A stretch of 24,223 nucleotides of DNA from Comamonadaceae bacterium. GTDB taxonomy: Bacteria; Pseudomonadota; Gammaproteobacteria; Burkholderiales; Burkholderiaceae_C. The notes under the pieces were generated by a model. That model ran no database searches, was not told where the DNA came from, and saw only the letters and a list, made by a program, of their open reading frames with translations. The position numbers and the translations under genes were made by a program. This document shows, piece by piece, positions 8,098 to 16,463 of this stretch. Each line of letters begins with the position of its first letter. Within the stretch, counting starts at the first letter, position 1. The stretch spans positions 1 through 24,223 of the forward strand of contig CANGYC010000005.1 in the NCBI GenBank assembly GCA_947457975.1. The letters are read 5' to 3'.

Positions 8098-8145
8098 GGG
8101 TTAACCCTTAAATTTCAAGCGAGTAAGTGTGACTCATGCGCATGA
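8098..8145. promoter_or_regulatory. Two perfect palindromes upstream of the ribonuclease gene
   Basis: GGGTTAACCC at 8098-8107 and TCATGCGCATGA at 8134-8145 are perfect palindromes, 54 and 90 bp before the ribonuclease start. A TTGCAT on the minus strand (8154-8149) could be a -35 box, which would place the 12-bp palindrome in the promoter spacer, but the matching -10 box is poor. They may be operators. No regulator is encoded nearby. Confidence 0.3.
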
Positions 8146-8161
8146 AAAATGCAAGGGCTTG

Positions 8162-8214
8162 CCCTGATAAGGTCATCAGACCTTGTCGGGCAAGACGGCA
8201 CCAAAGTTGGTGCT
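8162..8214 (-). terminator. Tandem hairpins downstream of maeB
   Basis: Two stems follow the maeB stop. One is GCACCAA/TTGGTGC (8199-8214, 2-base loop). The other is a longer imperfect stem, 8162-8192, built on AAGGTC/GACCTT with a 4-base loop and extended to GCCC/GGGC. No long T-run is attached. They may end the maeB transcript or stabilise its 3' end. Confidence 0.45.
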
Positions 8215-8241
8215 TGCTCTCGATCTTAGCTCGACGGAGTA

Positions 8242-10551
8242 TCAGCGAGCCGCGTTGGCGTCAGCCACGGTCAGCGCTGTCAAGTTGACGATGCGCCGCA
8301 CGGTGGTGCTGGCCGTCAGGATGTGAACCGGCTTGGCAGCGCCCAGCAGCACCGGCCCGATGGCAATGTTGCCGCCGGCGGCCGTCTTGAGCAGGTTGTA
8401 AGAGATGTTGGCGGCGTCGATGTTGGGCAGCACCAGCAGGTTGGCCTCGCCGGCCAGCGTGCTGTGCGGCATGACGCTTTGCCTGGCCAGGGTGTCCAGG
8501 GCAATATCGCCGTGCATTTCGCCGTCCACTTCCAGCCAGGGCGACTTCTCGCGCAAGAGCTCAAGCGTGCGGCGCATCTTCAGGGCACTGGGCTGGTTGG
8601 ACGAGCCGAAGTTGGAATGCGACAGCAGGGCCGCCTTGGGCTTGATGCCAAAGCGCATCATTTCCTCGGCCGCCATCGTGGTGATCTCGGTCAGCTGCTC
8701 GGCGGTGGGGTCGTAATTGACATGCGTGTCCACCAGGAAGACCTGGCGGCCTGGCAGCATCAGGCCGTTCATGCAGGCGTAGGTGCCCACGCCCGGACGC
8801 TTGCCGATGACCTGGTCGATGTAGTCCAGGTGAATCGGCGTGGTGCCCCAGGTGCCTACGATCAGGCCGTCCACATCGCCCTTGTGCAGCAGCATGCTGC
8901 CGATGAGCGTCAGGCGCCGGCGCATCTCGATCTTGGCCATTTGCTCGGTGACGCCCCGGCGCTCCATCATCCGGTGATAGGTTTGCCAGAAGTCGCGGTA
9001 GCGGTGGTCGTCTTCGACGTTGACCACCTCGTAGTCCAGGTCTTCCTTCAGGCGAAGACCAAACTGTTCAATGCGCTTTTGAATGATGGCTGGCCGGCCA
9101 ATCAGCGTGGGCCGTGCCAGGCCTTCGTCCACCACGATCTGGCAGGCACGCAGCACGCGCTCTTCTTCGCCTTCGGCGTAGGCCACGCGCTTGCGGGTGG
9201 CGCTCTTGGCGGCTGCGAAGATGGGCTTCATGGTCGTGCCCGAGGAATACACATAGCTCTGCAGGCGTTCGATGTAGGCGTCCATGTCCGTGATCGGGCG
9301 CTGGGCCACGCCACTCTCGGCCGCGGCCTTGGCCACGGCCGGGGCGATCTTGATCATCAGCCGGGGATCGAAGGGCTTGGGAATCAGGTAGTCGGGCCCG
9401 AAGGACAGCTTCTGACCCACGTAGGCCGCAGCCACCACCTCGCTCTGCTCGGCCTGTGCCAGCTCCGCGATGGCGTGCACCGCCGCGATTTCCATCTCCA
9501 GCGTGATGGTGGAGGCACCCGCATCGAGCGCGCCGCGGAAGATGTAGGGGAAACACAAAACGTTGTTGACCTGGTTCGGGTAGTCCGTGCGCCCGGTGGC
9601 CATGATGGCGTCGTCGCGCACGGCCTTGACGTCTTCTGGCGTGATCTCCGGGTTGGGGTTGGCCAGCGCGAAGATCACGGGCCGCGCCGACATCTTGCGC
9701 ACCATGTCCTGCTTGAGCACGCCGCCGGCCGACAGGCCCAGGAACACGTCGGCCCCCTCGATCACCTCGCTCAGGCTGCGGGCCGATGTCTTCTGGGCGA
9801 ACTGAATCTTGTCCTCGTCCATCAGCTCGGTGCGGCCTTCGTACACCACGCCAGCGAGGTCGGTGACGAACACGTTCTCGCGCTTGATGCCCAGGTGCAG
9901 CAGCAGGTTCAGACAGGCCAGCGCCGCGGCGCCCGCGCCCGACGTGACCAGCTTGACCTCACCGGGCTTCTTGCCAGCCACCTTCAGGGCATTGAGGATG
10001 GCCGCACCCACGGTGATGGCGGTGCCGTGCTGGTCATCGTGGAAGACCGGGATCTTCATGCGCTTGCGCAGCTCGCGCTCGACGTAGAAGCAGTCCGGGG
10101 CCTTGATGTCCTCGAGATTGATGGCGCCAAAGGTCGGCTCGAGCGCAGCGATCACCTCGACCAGCTTGACCGGATCGGATTCATCGATCTCGATGTCGAA
10201 CACATCGACGCCGGCGAATTTTTTAAACAGGACGGCCTTGCCCTCCATCACCGGCTTGGAGGCCAGCGGGCCGATATTGCCCAGGCCCAGCACGGCGGTG
10301 CCGTTGGTGATCACGGCCACCAGATTGCCTCTGGCGGTGTACTTGTAGGCGTTGTTCGGGTCCTTGACGATTTCTTCGCAGGGCGCTGCCACGCCGGGCG
10401 TGTAGGCCAGCGCCAGGTCACGCTGGTTGGTCAACTGCTTGGTGGCGGCGATTGCCACTTTCCCCGGGATCGGCAGCGCGTGGTATTCCAGCGCCGCGCG
10501 GCGCAGGCTGTCACGTTTGTCCTGCTGTGTATCGACGGGGAGGGTGGACAT
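8242..10551 (-). CDS. maeB: NADP-dependent malic enzyme MaeB with phosphotransacetylase-like C-terminal domain
   Basis: MaeB converts malate and NADP+ to pyruvate, CO2 and NADPH. The 769-residue product is the long two-module form. The malic enzyme part (about 1-430) has AYTPGVA with Tyr50, the LEDI acidic site near residue 147, the [10 protein letters not shown] block (171-180) and the Rossmann motif [11 protein letters not shown]. The phosphotransacetylase-like part (about 435-769) is thought to bind acetyl-CoA as an allosteric inhibitor in this family. The start at 10551 has AGGAG a few bases upstream. A terminator-like hairpin sits directly before that site. In catabolism the enzyme supplies pyruvate and NADPH from TCA intermediates, fitting the aromatic locus next door. 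Confidence 0.96.
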   Translation of the reverse strand: MSTLPVDTQQDKRDSLRRAALEYHALPIPGKVAIAATKQLTNQRDLALAYTPGVAAPCEEIVKDPNNAYKYTARGNLVAVITNGTAVLGLGNIGPLASKPVMEGKAVLFKKFAGVDVFDIEIDESDPVKLVEVIAALEPTFGAINLEDIKAPDCFYVERELRKRMKIPVFHDDQHGTAITVGAAILNALKVAGKKPGEVKLVTSGAGAAALACLNLLLHLGIKRENVFVTDLAGVVYEGRTELMDEDKIQFAQKTSARSLSEVIEGADVFLGLSAGGVLKQDMVRKMSARPVIFALANPNPEITPEDVKAVRDDAIMATGRTDYPNQVNNVLCFPYIFRGALDAGASTITLEMEIAAVHAIAELAQAEQSEVVAAAYVGQKLSFGPDYLIPKPFDPRLMIKIAPAVAKAAAESGVAQRPITDMDAYIERLQSYVYSSGTTMKPIFAAAKSATRKRVAYAEGEEERVLRACQIVVDEGLARPTLIGRPAIIQKRIEQFGLRLKEDLDYEVVNVEDDHRYRDFWQTYHRMMERRGVTEQMAKIEMRRRLTLIGSMLLHKGDVDGLIVGTWGTTPIHLDYIDQVIGKRPGVGTYACMNGLMLPGRQVFLVDTHVNYDPTAEQLTEITTMAAEEMMRFGIKPKAALLSHSNFGSSNQPSALKMRRTLELLREKSPWLEVDGEMHGDIALDTLARQSVMPHSTLAGEANLLVLPNIDAANISYNLLKTAAGGNIAIGPVLLGAAKPVHILTASTTVRRIVNLTALTVADANAAR

Positions 10552-10561
10552 GGAGGCTCCT

Positions 10562-10589
10562 GAAGAAAACGGCCGGTGCTTCCGGCCGT
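10562..10589 (-). terminator. Terminator-like hairpin in the maeB leader
   Basis: In the minus-strand transcript, ACGGCCGG and CCGGCCGT (10589-10582 and 10576-10569) form a perfect 8-bp GC-rich stem with a 5-base loop. It is followed at once by TTTTCTTC and then by the AGGAG ribosome binding site and ATG of maeB. Its form is that of an intrinsic terminator or attenuator. The liv operon already has its own hairpin at 10715-10738, so this second one may act on maeB itself. Confidence 0.6.
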
Positions 10590-10714
10590 CTGATGTGAAT
10601 CAAAGACCGCGGATTGTAGGCCGCGCTCATCGGCGCAGCAGGGCCAAAGCGCGGCCGTGTGAGGGGTCTTTGTGCTTTGACTTAACCGCAAAAATCGCCA
10701 GCAGCCGCCACATG

Positions 10715-10738
10715 AAAAAGCCGCGCATCGCACGGCTT
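10715..10738 (-). terminator. Intrinsic terminator of the liv operon
   Basis: On the minus strand AAGCCGTGC and GCGCGGCTT (10738-10730 and 10726-10718) pair with one wobble around a 3-base loop and continue into TTTTT-C. It starts 11 bp after the livF stop codon and closes the livKHMGF transcript. Confidence 0.8.
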
Positions 10739-10748
10739 GATGTAAGCC

Positions 10749-11465
10749 TCAGCGCGCCACGCCCAGCAGGCTGTCCAGCAACCGGGGTTGGGCCTGCAGC
10801 GCCTGGGCGCTGCTCTGGTGCACCACCGTGCCGCGGTCCAACACCACCGCCTGGTCCGAGATCGCCAGGATGGCCTGCGGATGCTGCTCGACGATGATGG
10901 CCGACAGGCCCTCGTCGCGCGTGATGCGGCGAAGCGCCCGCAGCAGCTCTTCCACAATGATGGGCGCCAGGCCTTCGAGCGGTTCGTCCAGCAGCAAGAG
11001 CTTGGGGTTGAGCACCAGCGCGCGGCCGACCGCCAGCATCTGCTGCTCACCGCCTGAGAGCTGCGTGCCCAGGTTGGTCTTGCGCTCGGCCAGGCGCGGG
11101 AACATCTCGTACACGCCCGCAGGCGTCCACGGGCCTGGCCGCGCCACCGCCGTGAGGTTTTCATGCACGGTGAGTGACTTGAAAATATTGCGCTCCTGCG
11201 GCACCCAGCCGATGCCTGCGGCTGCACGCTCGAACGAGGGCAGCTTGTGCAGCGCCATGCGCTCGCTGCCTGAGCCCAGCGCGATGCTGCCCCCGTGCTG
11301 GCGGGTGGCGCCGGCCAGGGTGTTGATCAGCGTGGTCTTGCCGGTGCCGTTGCGGCCCAGCAGAGCCAGGGTCTCGCCTTGGTTCAGTGAGAGCGAGACC
11401 TTGTTCAGCACCACGGCCTCGCCGTAGCCGGCCATCAGTTCTTCCACCTTCAGCAGTTCAGCCAT
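10749..11465 (-). CDS. livF: Branched-chain amino acid-type ABC transporter ATP-binding protein LivF
   Basis: One of the two ATPases that power a Liv-type (HAAT family) importer at the inner face of the membrane. The 238-residue product has Walker A GRNGTGKT (37-44), the signature LSGGEQQML, Walker B LLLLDEPLEGL and a switch histidine in VEQHPQA. The start at 11465 (MAELLKVEELMAGYG) overlaps the livG stop by 8 bp; longer reading frames upstream are inside livG. It is the last gene of the livKHMGF run. The nearby vanillate genes suggest that the substrate may be an aromatic acid rather than leucine or valine. The family is sure and the substrate is inference. Confidence 0.93.
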   Translation of the reverse strand: MAELLKVEELMAGYGEAVVLNKVSLSLNQGETLALLGRNGTGKTTLINTLAGATRQHGGSIALGSGSERMALHKLPSFERAAAGIGWVPQERNIFKSLTVHENLTAVARPGPWTPAGVYEMFPRLAERKTNLGTQLSGGEQQMLAVGRALVLNPKLLLLDEPLEGLAPIIVEELLRALRRITRDEGLSAIIVEQHPQAILAISDQAVVLDRGTVVHQSSAQALQAQPRLLDSLLGVAR

Positions 11466-12267
11466 GGTGAGCCCCCTCGCTGTGATCCTGGCCGTGGCCC
11501 AGGTACACGGCCTTGACCCGGGGGTCATTGGCAATCTGGTCGGGCTCGCCCTCGGTGAGCAGGCCGCCGTTGACCAGCACGGTGATGTAGGTGGCAAAGT
11601 TGAAAACCAGGTCCATGTCGTGTTCGATCAGCAGCACCGACACGTCGGCTGGCAGGGCCGCCACGGTCTGCAAAAGCTCTTCGCGTTCACCGGCCGGCAC
11701 ACCCGCCACTGGCTCGTCCAGCAGCAGCACCCGGGGCTCACAGGCCAGGGCAATGGCGATTTCCAGCAGGCGGCGTTTGCCGTAGGCCAGCACGCGCGTG
11801 GGTTGGTTCATCACCTCGCTCAGGTGGAACTGCTCGAGCAGTTCCTCGCAGCGCTGCACCACGGCGGTGTTCTTGCCCAGCGGCTGCCACCAGCGTGCAC
11901 CCAGGCCCCGGTGTCGCGAGACCGTGAGCGCCAGCGTCTCCAGCGGCGTGAGCGGATCGAACAGCTGGTTGATCTGGAAGGTGCGCACCATGCCGCGCTG
12001 CACCCGCTGGTGCGGCGCCAGGTCCGTGATGTCTTGCCCCTCCAGCACGATGCGGCCTTCCGTGGGCGGCAGAACCCCGGTAAGCAGATTGATCAGCGTG
12101 GTCTTGCCGGCGCCGTTGGGCCCGATCAGCGCATGGCGGGCGCCTTTCTTGAGCTCCATCGTGACGTGGTCGGTGGCGGTGATGCCGCCAAAGCGCTTGA
12201 CCAGGTTCTGCGCATGCAGCACCGTGGTCTGCGCGGCGCGGTCGGTGTTCATGGACGGTGTGTTCAT
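11458..12267 (-). CDS. livG: Branched-chain amino acid-type ABC transporter ATP-binding protein LivG
   Basis: Second ATPase of the importer, 269 residues. Walker A is GPNGAGKT (49-56), the Q-loop region is FQINQLF, and Walker B is VLLLDEPVAGV. The signature region reads LAYGKRRLLEIA, a variant of the LivG-type LSYGxQR form, and the switch histidine is in LLIEHDMDLVF. The ATG at 12267 overlaps the livM stop as ATGA; an internal ATG at 12252 is an alternative that would shorten the N-terminus by five residues. LivG and LivF form the nucleotide-binding heterodimer under the LivH and LivM permeases. Confidence 0.93.
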   Translation of the reverse strand: MNTPSMNTDRAAQTTVLHAQNLVKRFGGITATDHVTMELKKGARHALIGPNGAGKTTLINLLTGVLPPTEGRIVLEGQDITDLAPHQRVQRGMVRTFQINQLFDPLTPLETLALTVSRHRGLGARWWQPLGKNTAVVQRCEELLEQFHLSEVMNQPTRVLAYGKRRLLEIAIALACEPRVLLLDEPVAGVPAGEREELLQTVAALPADVSVLLIEHDMDLVFNFATYITVLVNGGLLTEGEPDQIANDPRVKAVYLGHGQDHSEGAHHG

Positions 12268-13232
12268 GCCTGGGCTCCCTTGCCCTTGAACCAGCTGCGC
12301 GGGTTGTTCAGGCGCTCACGGCCCACCATCACCAGGACGACGAGGAACAGGCCCAGCCAGAAAGTCCAGTACTGGGGCGTGATGTTGGACAGCACGTCCT
12401 GCATCACCTTGAAGACGATGGCGCCGAAGATGCCGCCATACAGCCAGCCGGTGCCGCCGATGACCAACATCAGCAGCACGTCGGCCGAGCGGTGAATTTC
12501 GAAGAGGTCCAGCGACGCAAAGCCCGTGGTCTGAGTCAGCAGCACGCCGGCCGCGCCCCCGACGGCGGCGGCCAGGGTGTAGATGGAGGTCAGCCGGTTG
12601 GCCACCGGAATGCCGATGGCCATGGCGCGCAGGCGGTTGTCGCGAATGGCCATGAGCGTGGCACCGTAGGGCGAATGGATCACGCGGCGCAGCAGCAGGA
12701 AACACAGCAGCAGCACAGTCAGCGAATAGAAGGCCGACGTCTGGCCGTAGAGGTCGAACTCGAAGCGACCGAGCAGCGGGCCCATCATCACGCCCTGCAG
12801 GCCGTCGGCCCCGCCGGTGAGCCAGTCGAGCTTGTTGGCCAGCTCAAAGAGGATGAGGGCAAAGCCCAGCGTGACCATCAGGCGCGTGAGGTCGTTGCCG
12901 CGCATGATGGTCAGCGACATCACGGCGCCGGCCACCGTGGACACGGCCACGCCCATGGCCAGGCCCACCAGGGGGTCGGGGTTGATGTGCTTGGCCAGCA
13001 GGCCCGCGGCATAGCCGCCCAGCCCGAAGAAAGCCGCGTGGCCCAGCGAGACGATGCCCGTGTAGCCCAGGATCAGGTCCAGCGAGATGGCAAAGAGCGC
13101 CACGATGGCGATCTCATTGATGATCAGCGCTTGCCGCGGCAGCAGGGCGGGCGAGGCCAGCAGGGCGATCCACAGCAGGATTTCCCACCATTTGAAGCGG
13201 CTCTTGGCGAGCAGCGAACTTTGTGCATTCAT
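12264..13232 (-). CDS. livM: Branched-chain amino acid-type ABC transporter permease LivM
   Basis: Inner-membrane permease of 322 residues with about eight to ten hydrophobic segments. It carries the LivM-type stretch LDLILGYTGIVSLGHAAFFGLGGYAAG near residues 50-76 and the cytoplasmic coupling loop around SPYGATLMAIRDNRLRAMAIGI. This loop has the EAA-like contact with the ATPases (here AIRDNRLRA). The start at 13232 is 4 bp after the livH stop, with GGGAGG about 11 bases upstream lying inside livH. The stop overlaps the livG start. Confidence 0.93.
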   Translation of the reverse strand: MNAQSSLLAKSRFKWWEILLWIALLASPALLPRQALIINEIAIVALFAISLDLILGYTGIVSLGHAAFFGLGGYAAGLLAKHINPDPLVGLAMGVAVSTVAGAVMSLTIMRGNDLTRLMVTLGFALILFELANKLDWLTGGADGLQGVMMGPLLGRFEFDLYGQTSAFYSLTVLLLCFLLLRRVIHSPYGATLMAIRDNRLRAMAIGIPVANRLTSIYTLAAAVGGAAGVLLTQTTGFASLDLFEIHRSADVLLMLVIGGTGWLYGGIFGAIVFKVMQDVLSNITPQYWTFWLGLFLVVLVMVGRERLNNPRSWFKGKGAQA

Positions 13233-13236
13233 GGGT

Positions 13237-14109
13237 TTACTTGCCTCCCTGGCGCACGAACAGGCCCTGCGGGCGCCAGATCAGGATCACGATCATCAGC
13301 GCATACACGATGAAGGCGCCGAGCTTGGGGATGTAGTACTTGCCGGCCACGTCGGCAATGCCCAGCAGCAGGGCCGCCAGCAGCGGGCCGCTGATGGACG
13401 AGGTGCCGCCCACGGCCACCACGATCAGGAAATACACCATGAACTTCAGCGGGAAGTTCGGGTCCAGACCCAGCACCTCCGCGCCCAGCGCGCCGCCCAG
13501 GCCCGCCAGGCCCGAGCCCACGGCAAAGGTGGCCAGGAACACCACATTCACGTTGATACCCAGGCCGGCGGCGACCCGCTGGTCGTCGACCGCGGCGCGC
13601 AAGCGGCTGCCAAAGCGGGTCTTCGACAGGATGTACTGCAGGCCCAGGGTCAGGGCCAGGCACACCGCAATGATGAACAGCCTGTAGTGGCCCATGCCCA
13701 GGATCCAGTCGCCCGAGCCCAGCTCGGTGCGGCCCTTGAGCCAGGCCGGCAGCTGGATGATCTGCTGGGTGGAGCCGACGAAGTAGTCGACCGAGGCGAT
13801 CGCCATGAAGACGATGCCGATGGAAAACAGCACCTGGTCCAGGTGCGGCCGATGGTAGAGCGGGCGGTAGAGGGTGCGCTCGAGCACCGCACCCAGCAGG
13901 GCCGAGCCCAGGAAGGCCAAGGGCAGGCAGACCAGGAAGGGGACATCCAGGCGTTGCATGAGCAGCACCGTGATGTAGCCGCCAGCCATGGCAAACGCAC
14001 CGTGGGCCAGGTTGATGAAGTTCATCAGGCCCATGGTCACCGACAGGCCCACGGCAAGGATGAAGAGCAGCATGCCGTAGGCGATGCCGTCAAAGAGAAT
14101 GGTCAACAT
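13237..14109 (-). CDS. livH: Branched-chain amino acid-type ABC transporter permease LivH
   Basis: Partner permease, 290 residues and mostly hydrophobic. It shows the LivH N-terminal pattern GIAYGMLLFILAVGLSVTMG, NFINLAHGAFAM, and a coupling loop reading RFGSRLRAAVDDQRVAAGLGI near the middle. With LivM it forms the translocation pore for solute delivered by LivK. It is separated from livK by 106 bp that contain two strong hairpins. This may set the ratio between the abundant periplasmic binding protein and the membrane components. Confidence 0.93.
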   Translation of the reverse strand: MLTILFDGIAYGMLLFILAVGLSVTMGLMNFINLAHGAFAMAGGYITVLLMQRLDVPFLVCLPLAFLGSALLGAVLERTLYRPLYHRPHLDQVLFSIGIVFMAIASVDYFVGSTQQIIQLPAWLKGRTELGSGDWILGMGHYRLFIIAVCLALTLGLQYILSKTRFGSRLRAAVDDQRVAAGLGINVNVVFLATFAVGSGLAGLGGALGAEVLGLDPNFPLKFMVYFLIVVAVGGTSSISGPLLAALLLGIADVAGKYYIPKLGAFIVYALMIVILIWRPQGLFVRQGGK

Positions 14110-14133
14110 GTGGTTCTACCGTCGCTAAGGCAA

Positions 14134-14206
14134 CACCGGCAAGCTCGCCTGGACGCCAGGCGCACTTGCCGGTGCGGAGGAGTGCGGGCCGGTGCGAGCG
14201 GCCCGC
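14134..14206 (-). repeat. Two nested hairpins between livK and livH
   Basis: The larger hairpin has arms CACCGGCAAG (14134-14143) and CTTGCCGGTG (14165-14174) plus an inner stem CGCCTGG/CCAGGCG (14146-14152 and 14156-14162), about 17 bp of pairing with one small internal loop. The second has GCGGGCC/GGCCCGC (14184-14190 and 14200-14206). Neither has a T-run. Stems in this position after a binding-protein gene usually protect the upstream mRNA or cause partial termination. Confidence 0.7.
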
Positions 14207-14215
14207 CTATCGGGA

Positions 14216-15388
14216 TCAGCGTGCCTTGCCCGGATCCTTCACGTCCTTGATCACGTCAAATTCAACATTCCAGAGCTGGCCCTCTTTCCTCTCGACGCGG
14301 CGCAGGTAGATGTTCTGCACGATGTCGCGGGTCTGAGCGTCGATGAAGATCTTGCCGCGCGGGCTCTCGAAGATCTGTCCCTTCATGGCTGCCAGCAGGC
14401 CGTCGCCGCCGCCCTGGCCCTTGGAGGCCTTCAGGGCGTCGTAAATCACGCGCATGCCGTCATAGCCACCCACGGCCATGAAGTTCGGGCGCATGCCCTT
14501 GTTGGCCTTGCCGAAATCGGCCACAAACTTCTTGTTCATGGCCGAAGGGTGGTAAGTCGAGTAGTGGTGGGAGGTCACAACGCCGATGGCGCCGTCGCCC
14601 ATATCGTTGAGCTGGTCGTCATCGGTCACATCGCCGGTGCCGATGAGCTTGATGCCGGCCTTGTCCATGCCGCGCTCGAGGAACTGCTTCATCACGGCAG
14701 CACCTGCGCCCGAGGGCACGAACACGAACAGCGCGTCCGGCTTGATGTCCCGGACCTTCTGCAGGAAGGGTGCGAAGTCGGGGTTGCGCAGCGGCACACG
14801 CAGCGATTCGGGCACCTGGCCGCCGTTGAGCAGCAGGCGCTCCCTGAAGAAGCGCTCGGCGTCGATGCCCGGGCCGTAGTCGGAGACCAGGGTCACCACG
14901 CGCTTGAGACCGTTCTTGGGTGCCCAGTCGCCCAGCGCCACGGAGGCCTGCGGCAGGGTGAAGCTGGTGCGCACGATATACGGCGAGGCTTCGGTGATGC
15001 TGGAGGTGGCGGCGGCCATCACCACCATGGGGGTCTTCGATTGCGTGGCGATCGGGGCCACGGCCATGGCCGAGGGCGTGATGCCAAAGCCGGCCAGCAC
15101 GTTGACCTTGTCGTTGACCACCAGCTCCTGGGCCAGGCGGCGGGTCACGTCCGGCAGGGAGGTGTCGTCCTTGACGATCAGCTGGACCTTTTTGCCGGCG
15201 ACGGTATCGCCGTTCTGGGCCATCCACAGGCGGGCGGCCGCCTCGATCTGGCGGCCGGTGGTGGCCTGCTGGCCGGTCATGGGCAGGATCAGGCCGATCT
15301 TGAACACGTTGTCCTGGGCCAGCGCGGGCTGGGCACCGAGGGCGACCGTGGCGGCCAGGGCAAGGGTAGTGAAGCTGCGGCGTTTCAT
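14216..15388 (-). CDS. livK: Periplasmic substrate-binding protein of a Liv-type ABC transporter
   Basis: The product is 390 residues. It has a signal peptide MKRRSFTTLALAATVALGA with likely cleavage at ALA-Q (residue 24), then a two-lobed type 1 periplasmic binding fold beginning VFKIGLILPMTGQQATTGRQ. Members bind amino acids, but related HAAT-family proteins bind aromatic acids, ureas and amides. The start at 15388 follows GGAAAC. A TTG at 15400 is in frame but less likely. It heads the livKHMGF run, 141 bp after vanR. The position beside vanR-vanAB suggests an aromatic ligand such as vanillate; this is inference, and the symbol only marks the family. Confidence 0.88.
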   Translation of the reverse strand: MKRRSFTTLALAATVALGAQPALAQDNVFKIGLILPMTGQQATTGRQIEAAARLWMAQNGDTVAGKKVQLIVKDDTSLPDVTRRLAQELVVNDKVNVLAGFGITPSAMAVAPIATQSKTPMVVMAAATSSITEASPYIVRTSFTLPQASVALGDWAPKNGLKRVVTLVSDYGPGIDAERFFRERLLLNGGQVPESLRVPLRNPDFAPFLQKVRDIKPDALFVFVPSGAGAAVMKQFLERGMDKAGIKLIGTGDVTDDDQLNDMGDGAIGVVTSHHYSTYHPSAMNKKFVADFGKANKGMRPNFMAVGGYDGMRVIYDALKASKGQGGGDGLLAAMKGQIFESPRGKIFIDAQTRDIVQNIYLRRVERKEGQLWNVEFDVIKDVKDPGKAR

Positions 15389-15529
15389 GTCTGTTTCCAA
15401 TCTATATGTAAGTTTGCGGAAAACGAGGTTCAGGGGCGTAGTGTCGGGGATTTTGGGCGGTCCAGGCGAGGCTGCGTCTGGGCGAGCTCATCGGCCCGGG
15501 GGTGCGTCATCGCGCAAAAGACAGCAGGT

Positions 15530-16315
15530 TCATGCGCGCGGCCTGGGTTCGCGTTTGCGGATCAGCTGGATCCCCGGCACGGTTTCGTGCTGATGGCCTG
15601 CCACCGCCGCCCGAAGGTTGCGCTGGGCCAGGCGCGAATGCTCACGCATGATGGCTTCGGCCCGCGAGCCTTCCCGCCGGACGATGGCTTCGAGCACCTG
15701 GCGATGCTGGTCCTGGGCCACCACCAGCATGTCGCGGGCGCTTCCCGAGTTGGCCTGCACGACCACGAAGCCCGAGGGCGAGGCAAAGGGCAGCCGGGCC
15801 ACTCGCTCGAGTTCCTTGGCGATCACGGCACTGCCCGCCATTTCGCTGAGCAGGGCGTGGAACTGCTCGTTCAGGCGCACATAGGCTGAGAAGGCCTCGT
15901 CATCCAGGGCCGGCTGGGCCAGCACGGCATCGATCTGGTCCAGGCAGGCCTGGGCCTCGCTGACCAGCACACTGGCCACACCGTGCTCGGAGGCCAGGCG
16001 GGCCGACAGCCCCTCCAGGGTGCCGCGCAGTTCAATGGCCTCGGAAATGTCGCGCTCCGTGAAGGTGCGCACCGTGTAGCCGCCCGTGGGCAGGAGCTCG
16101 AGCAGGCCCTCCTGCTCCAGCCGCATCAGCGCCGCGCGGATGGGCGTGCGCGAGACGCCGAGCTTGTCGGCAATCGCCACCTCGGCGATCCGGCTGCCCC
16201 CGGCCAGTTCACCGGCCAGCACCATCTCGCGCAGGCGCAGCAAGGCCTTGACCGCCTGGGAGCCTGACGGCTCGAGTTCGGCGCTGCGGCTGGTGGTTTC
16301 CATTTGCTTTGGCAT
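15530..16315 (-). CDS. vanR: GntR-family transcriptional regulator (FCD domain), probable VanR
   Basis: The 261-residue protein has an N-terminal winged helix (about 25-90, with SRIAEVAIADKLGVSRTPIRAALMRLEQEGLLEL cut here into its two parts: the helix-turn-helix around KLGVSRTPIR and the wing around GGYTVRTF). A C-terminal all-helical FCD effector domain follows, with the acidic and histidine positions expected for a metal site (FHALL, QDQHRQVLEAI, REHSRLA). It is divergent from vanA, exactly as VanR repressors are placed in other proteobacteria, where vanillate relieves repression. The start is ATG at 16315, with a second ATG at 16303. It may also control livK downstream on its own strand. 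FadR/LldR-like alternatives are possible, but context favours VanR. Confidence 0.85.
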   Translation of the reverse strand: MPKQMETTSRSAELEPSGSQAVKALLRLREMVLAGELAGGSRIAEVAIADKLGVSRTPIRAALMRLEQEGLLELLPTGGYTVRTFTERDISEAIELRGTLEGLSARLASEHGVASVLVSEAQACLDQIDAVLAQPALDDEAFSAYVRLNEQFHALLSEMAGSAVIAKELERVARLPFASPSGFVVVQANSGSARDMLVVAQDQHRQVLEAIVRREGSRAEAIMREHSRLAQRNLRAAVAGHQHETVPGIQLIRKREPRPRA

Positions 16316-16407
16316 GTATCCAATGTACCAACAATTAACCGCTATTTGAGGACCTTAGCCCTTAAAAAACGCATAAATAAAGGGTTTACCCTGCGGCAAT
16401 GTATACA
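16314..16407. promoter_or_regulatory. vanR-vanA intergenic region with three copies of a 9-bp motif
   Basis: The 148-bp divergent gap (16316-16463) contains ATGTATCCA (16314-16322), directly followed by ATGTACCAA (16323-16331), and a third copy ATGTATACA (16399-16407) whose core TGTATACA is a perfect palindrome. The first copy covers the vanR start codon. AGGGT-TT-ACCCT lies at 16381-16392. FCD-type GntR proteins often bind TGTATACA-like sites, so these are candidate VanR operators. The promoters themselves could not be placed with confidence. Confidence 0.45.
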
Positions 16408-16463
16408 GGGCGTATCCTTAGACCCATAATTGGCCCATCTCCACCCGCTGTTGTGAGCCCGCC

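Noticed and set aside
8323..10563. A 746-codon open frame on the plus strand antisense to the whole of maeB
   Set aside because: It is the mirror frame of a high-GC gene with strong third-position bias. Its translation is rich in His, Gly, Ala and Gln with no recognisable domain, while the opposite strand gives a complete MaeB.
12258..14250. Two overlapping long plus-strand frames opposite livM and livH
   Set aside because: Extremely His/Gln/Gly/Ala-rich translations, as expected opposite genes coding for hydrophobic proteins; not plausible proteins.
14192..15889. A 565-codon plus-strand frame across livK and into vanR
   Set aside because: It is antisense to two well-supported genes and crosses their boundary. 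The product is low-complexity His/Gly/Val-rich with no motif.
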